NCBI GenBank assembly: GCA_030426395.1
Contig: JAUHYE010000017.1
Coordinates: forward strand, 1-41,657
DNA: 41,657 bases
Reading direction: 5' to 3'
DNA from: Phycisphaerae bacterium
GTDB lineage: Bacteria; Planctomycetota; Phycisphaerae; Phycisphaerales; UBA1924
This document shows positions 41,583 to 41,657 of this stretch, piece by piece. How positions within the stretch are numbered: position 1 is the first letter of the stretch; the number at the start of each line of letters is the position of its first letter. The position numbers were made by a program, and so were the translations under genes. The notes under the pieces were generated by a model that made no database searches, was not told the origin of the DNA, and saw only the letters and a list, made by a program, of their open reading frames with translations.

Positions 41583-41657
41583 CCAATATACAGTTCATGG
41601 TCTTGAGAGTTGGCGCTCTCCGGATTCCAGCCCCCGCAGGTGACCGCCTCGCGGGGG

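Noticed and set aside
41596-41657. Start of a gene at the right edge (ATG at 41596)
   Set aside because: Only about 20 codons are visible, with no ribosome site and overlapping hairpins; kept only as a remark on the possible promoter.

Overview
Almost all of this window (about 2,100 to 41,657) reads as one GC-rich chromosome segment from a planctomycete, most likely of the Phycisphaerae/Phycisphaerales type. The grounds are protein habits rather than a marker gene: three exported proteins end in paired dockerin-like DxDGDG...FDFLxFQNxF repeats that stop at a terminal Cys (AGC or AGCP); two exported proteins end in a PEP-CTERM-like PAPG/PAPA-hydrophobic-Arg tail; and two small membrane proteins carry the CPxCxYDxSG zinc-ribbon style common in planctomycetes. 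The first ~2.09 kb has clearly lower GC and different codon use, and encodes the C-terminal barrel of LptD plus a small exported protein. It is joined in frame to a ClC channel gene. I read this as an assembly chimera, with the left end from another genome, perhaps a Nitrospirota-like bacterium (weak inference).

Layout. 1-2,090: foreign-looking lptD fragment and partner (minus). 2,091-3,563: ClC channel, truncated by the junction. 3,729-5,393: exported beta-helix protein with dockerin-like tail, followed by a 16-unit array of 21-bp palindromic repeats (5,498-5,833). 5,942-10,841: fumarylacetoacetase, a UPF0316 membrane protein, an S10 serine carboxypeptidase and citrate synthase, punctuated by two REPIN-like hairpin pairs. 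11,027-13,896: rhomboid-TPR protein, a divergent TrpF and a ThiF/MoeB-type E1 enzyme. 13,968-16,426: rpsG and rpsL (no fusA or tuf), a MazG-like protein and a primary-type sigma factor. 16,730-18,891: UVR-motif protein and CCA-adding enzyme. 18,935-24,958: a peptidase-rich run with two exported ClpP/NfeD-fold paralogues, M3 and M32 metallopeptidases. 24,955-27,436 (minus): a PfkB-family sugar kinase, a small overlapping protein, and two tandem PAP-CTERM proteins. 27,626-33,301 (plus): cystathionine beta-synthase, TPR-sulfotransferase, exported trypsin-like protease, two zinc-ribbon membrane proteins. 33,298-37,788 (minus): FMN-binding glutamate-synthase-like protein, serine hydrolase, exported beta-propeller-like (LVIVD-type) protein with dockerin-like tail. 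38,443-41,523 (plus): a PD-(D/E)xK nuclease-like protein and a 528-residue orphan.

Most genes are core metabolism or envelope functions in short operons with good Shine-Dalgarno sites. The most unusual signal lies between genes. Strings of small palindromes spaced exactly 21 bp apart occur in three intergenic regions, change by paired substitutions that keep the palindrome, and flank genes for dockerin-tailed exported proteins, in one case on both sides. Separately, two hairpin pairs with GTGA/TCAC loops and covarying stems look like REPIN-type mobile repeats. No tRNA, rRNA, CRISPR array, transposase or integrase was recognised.
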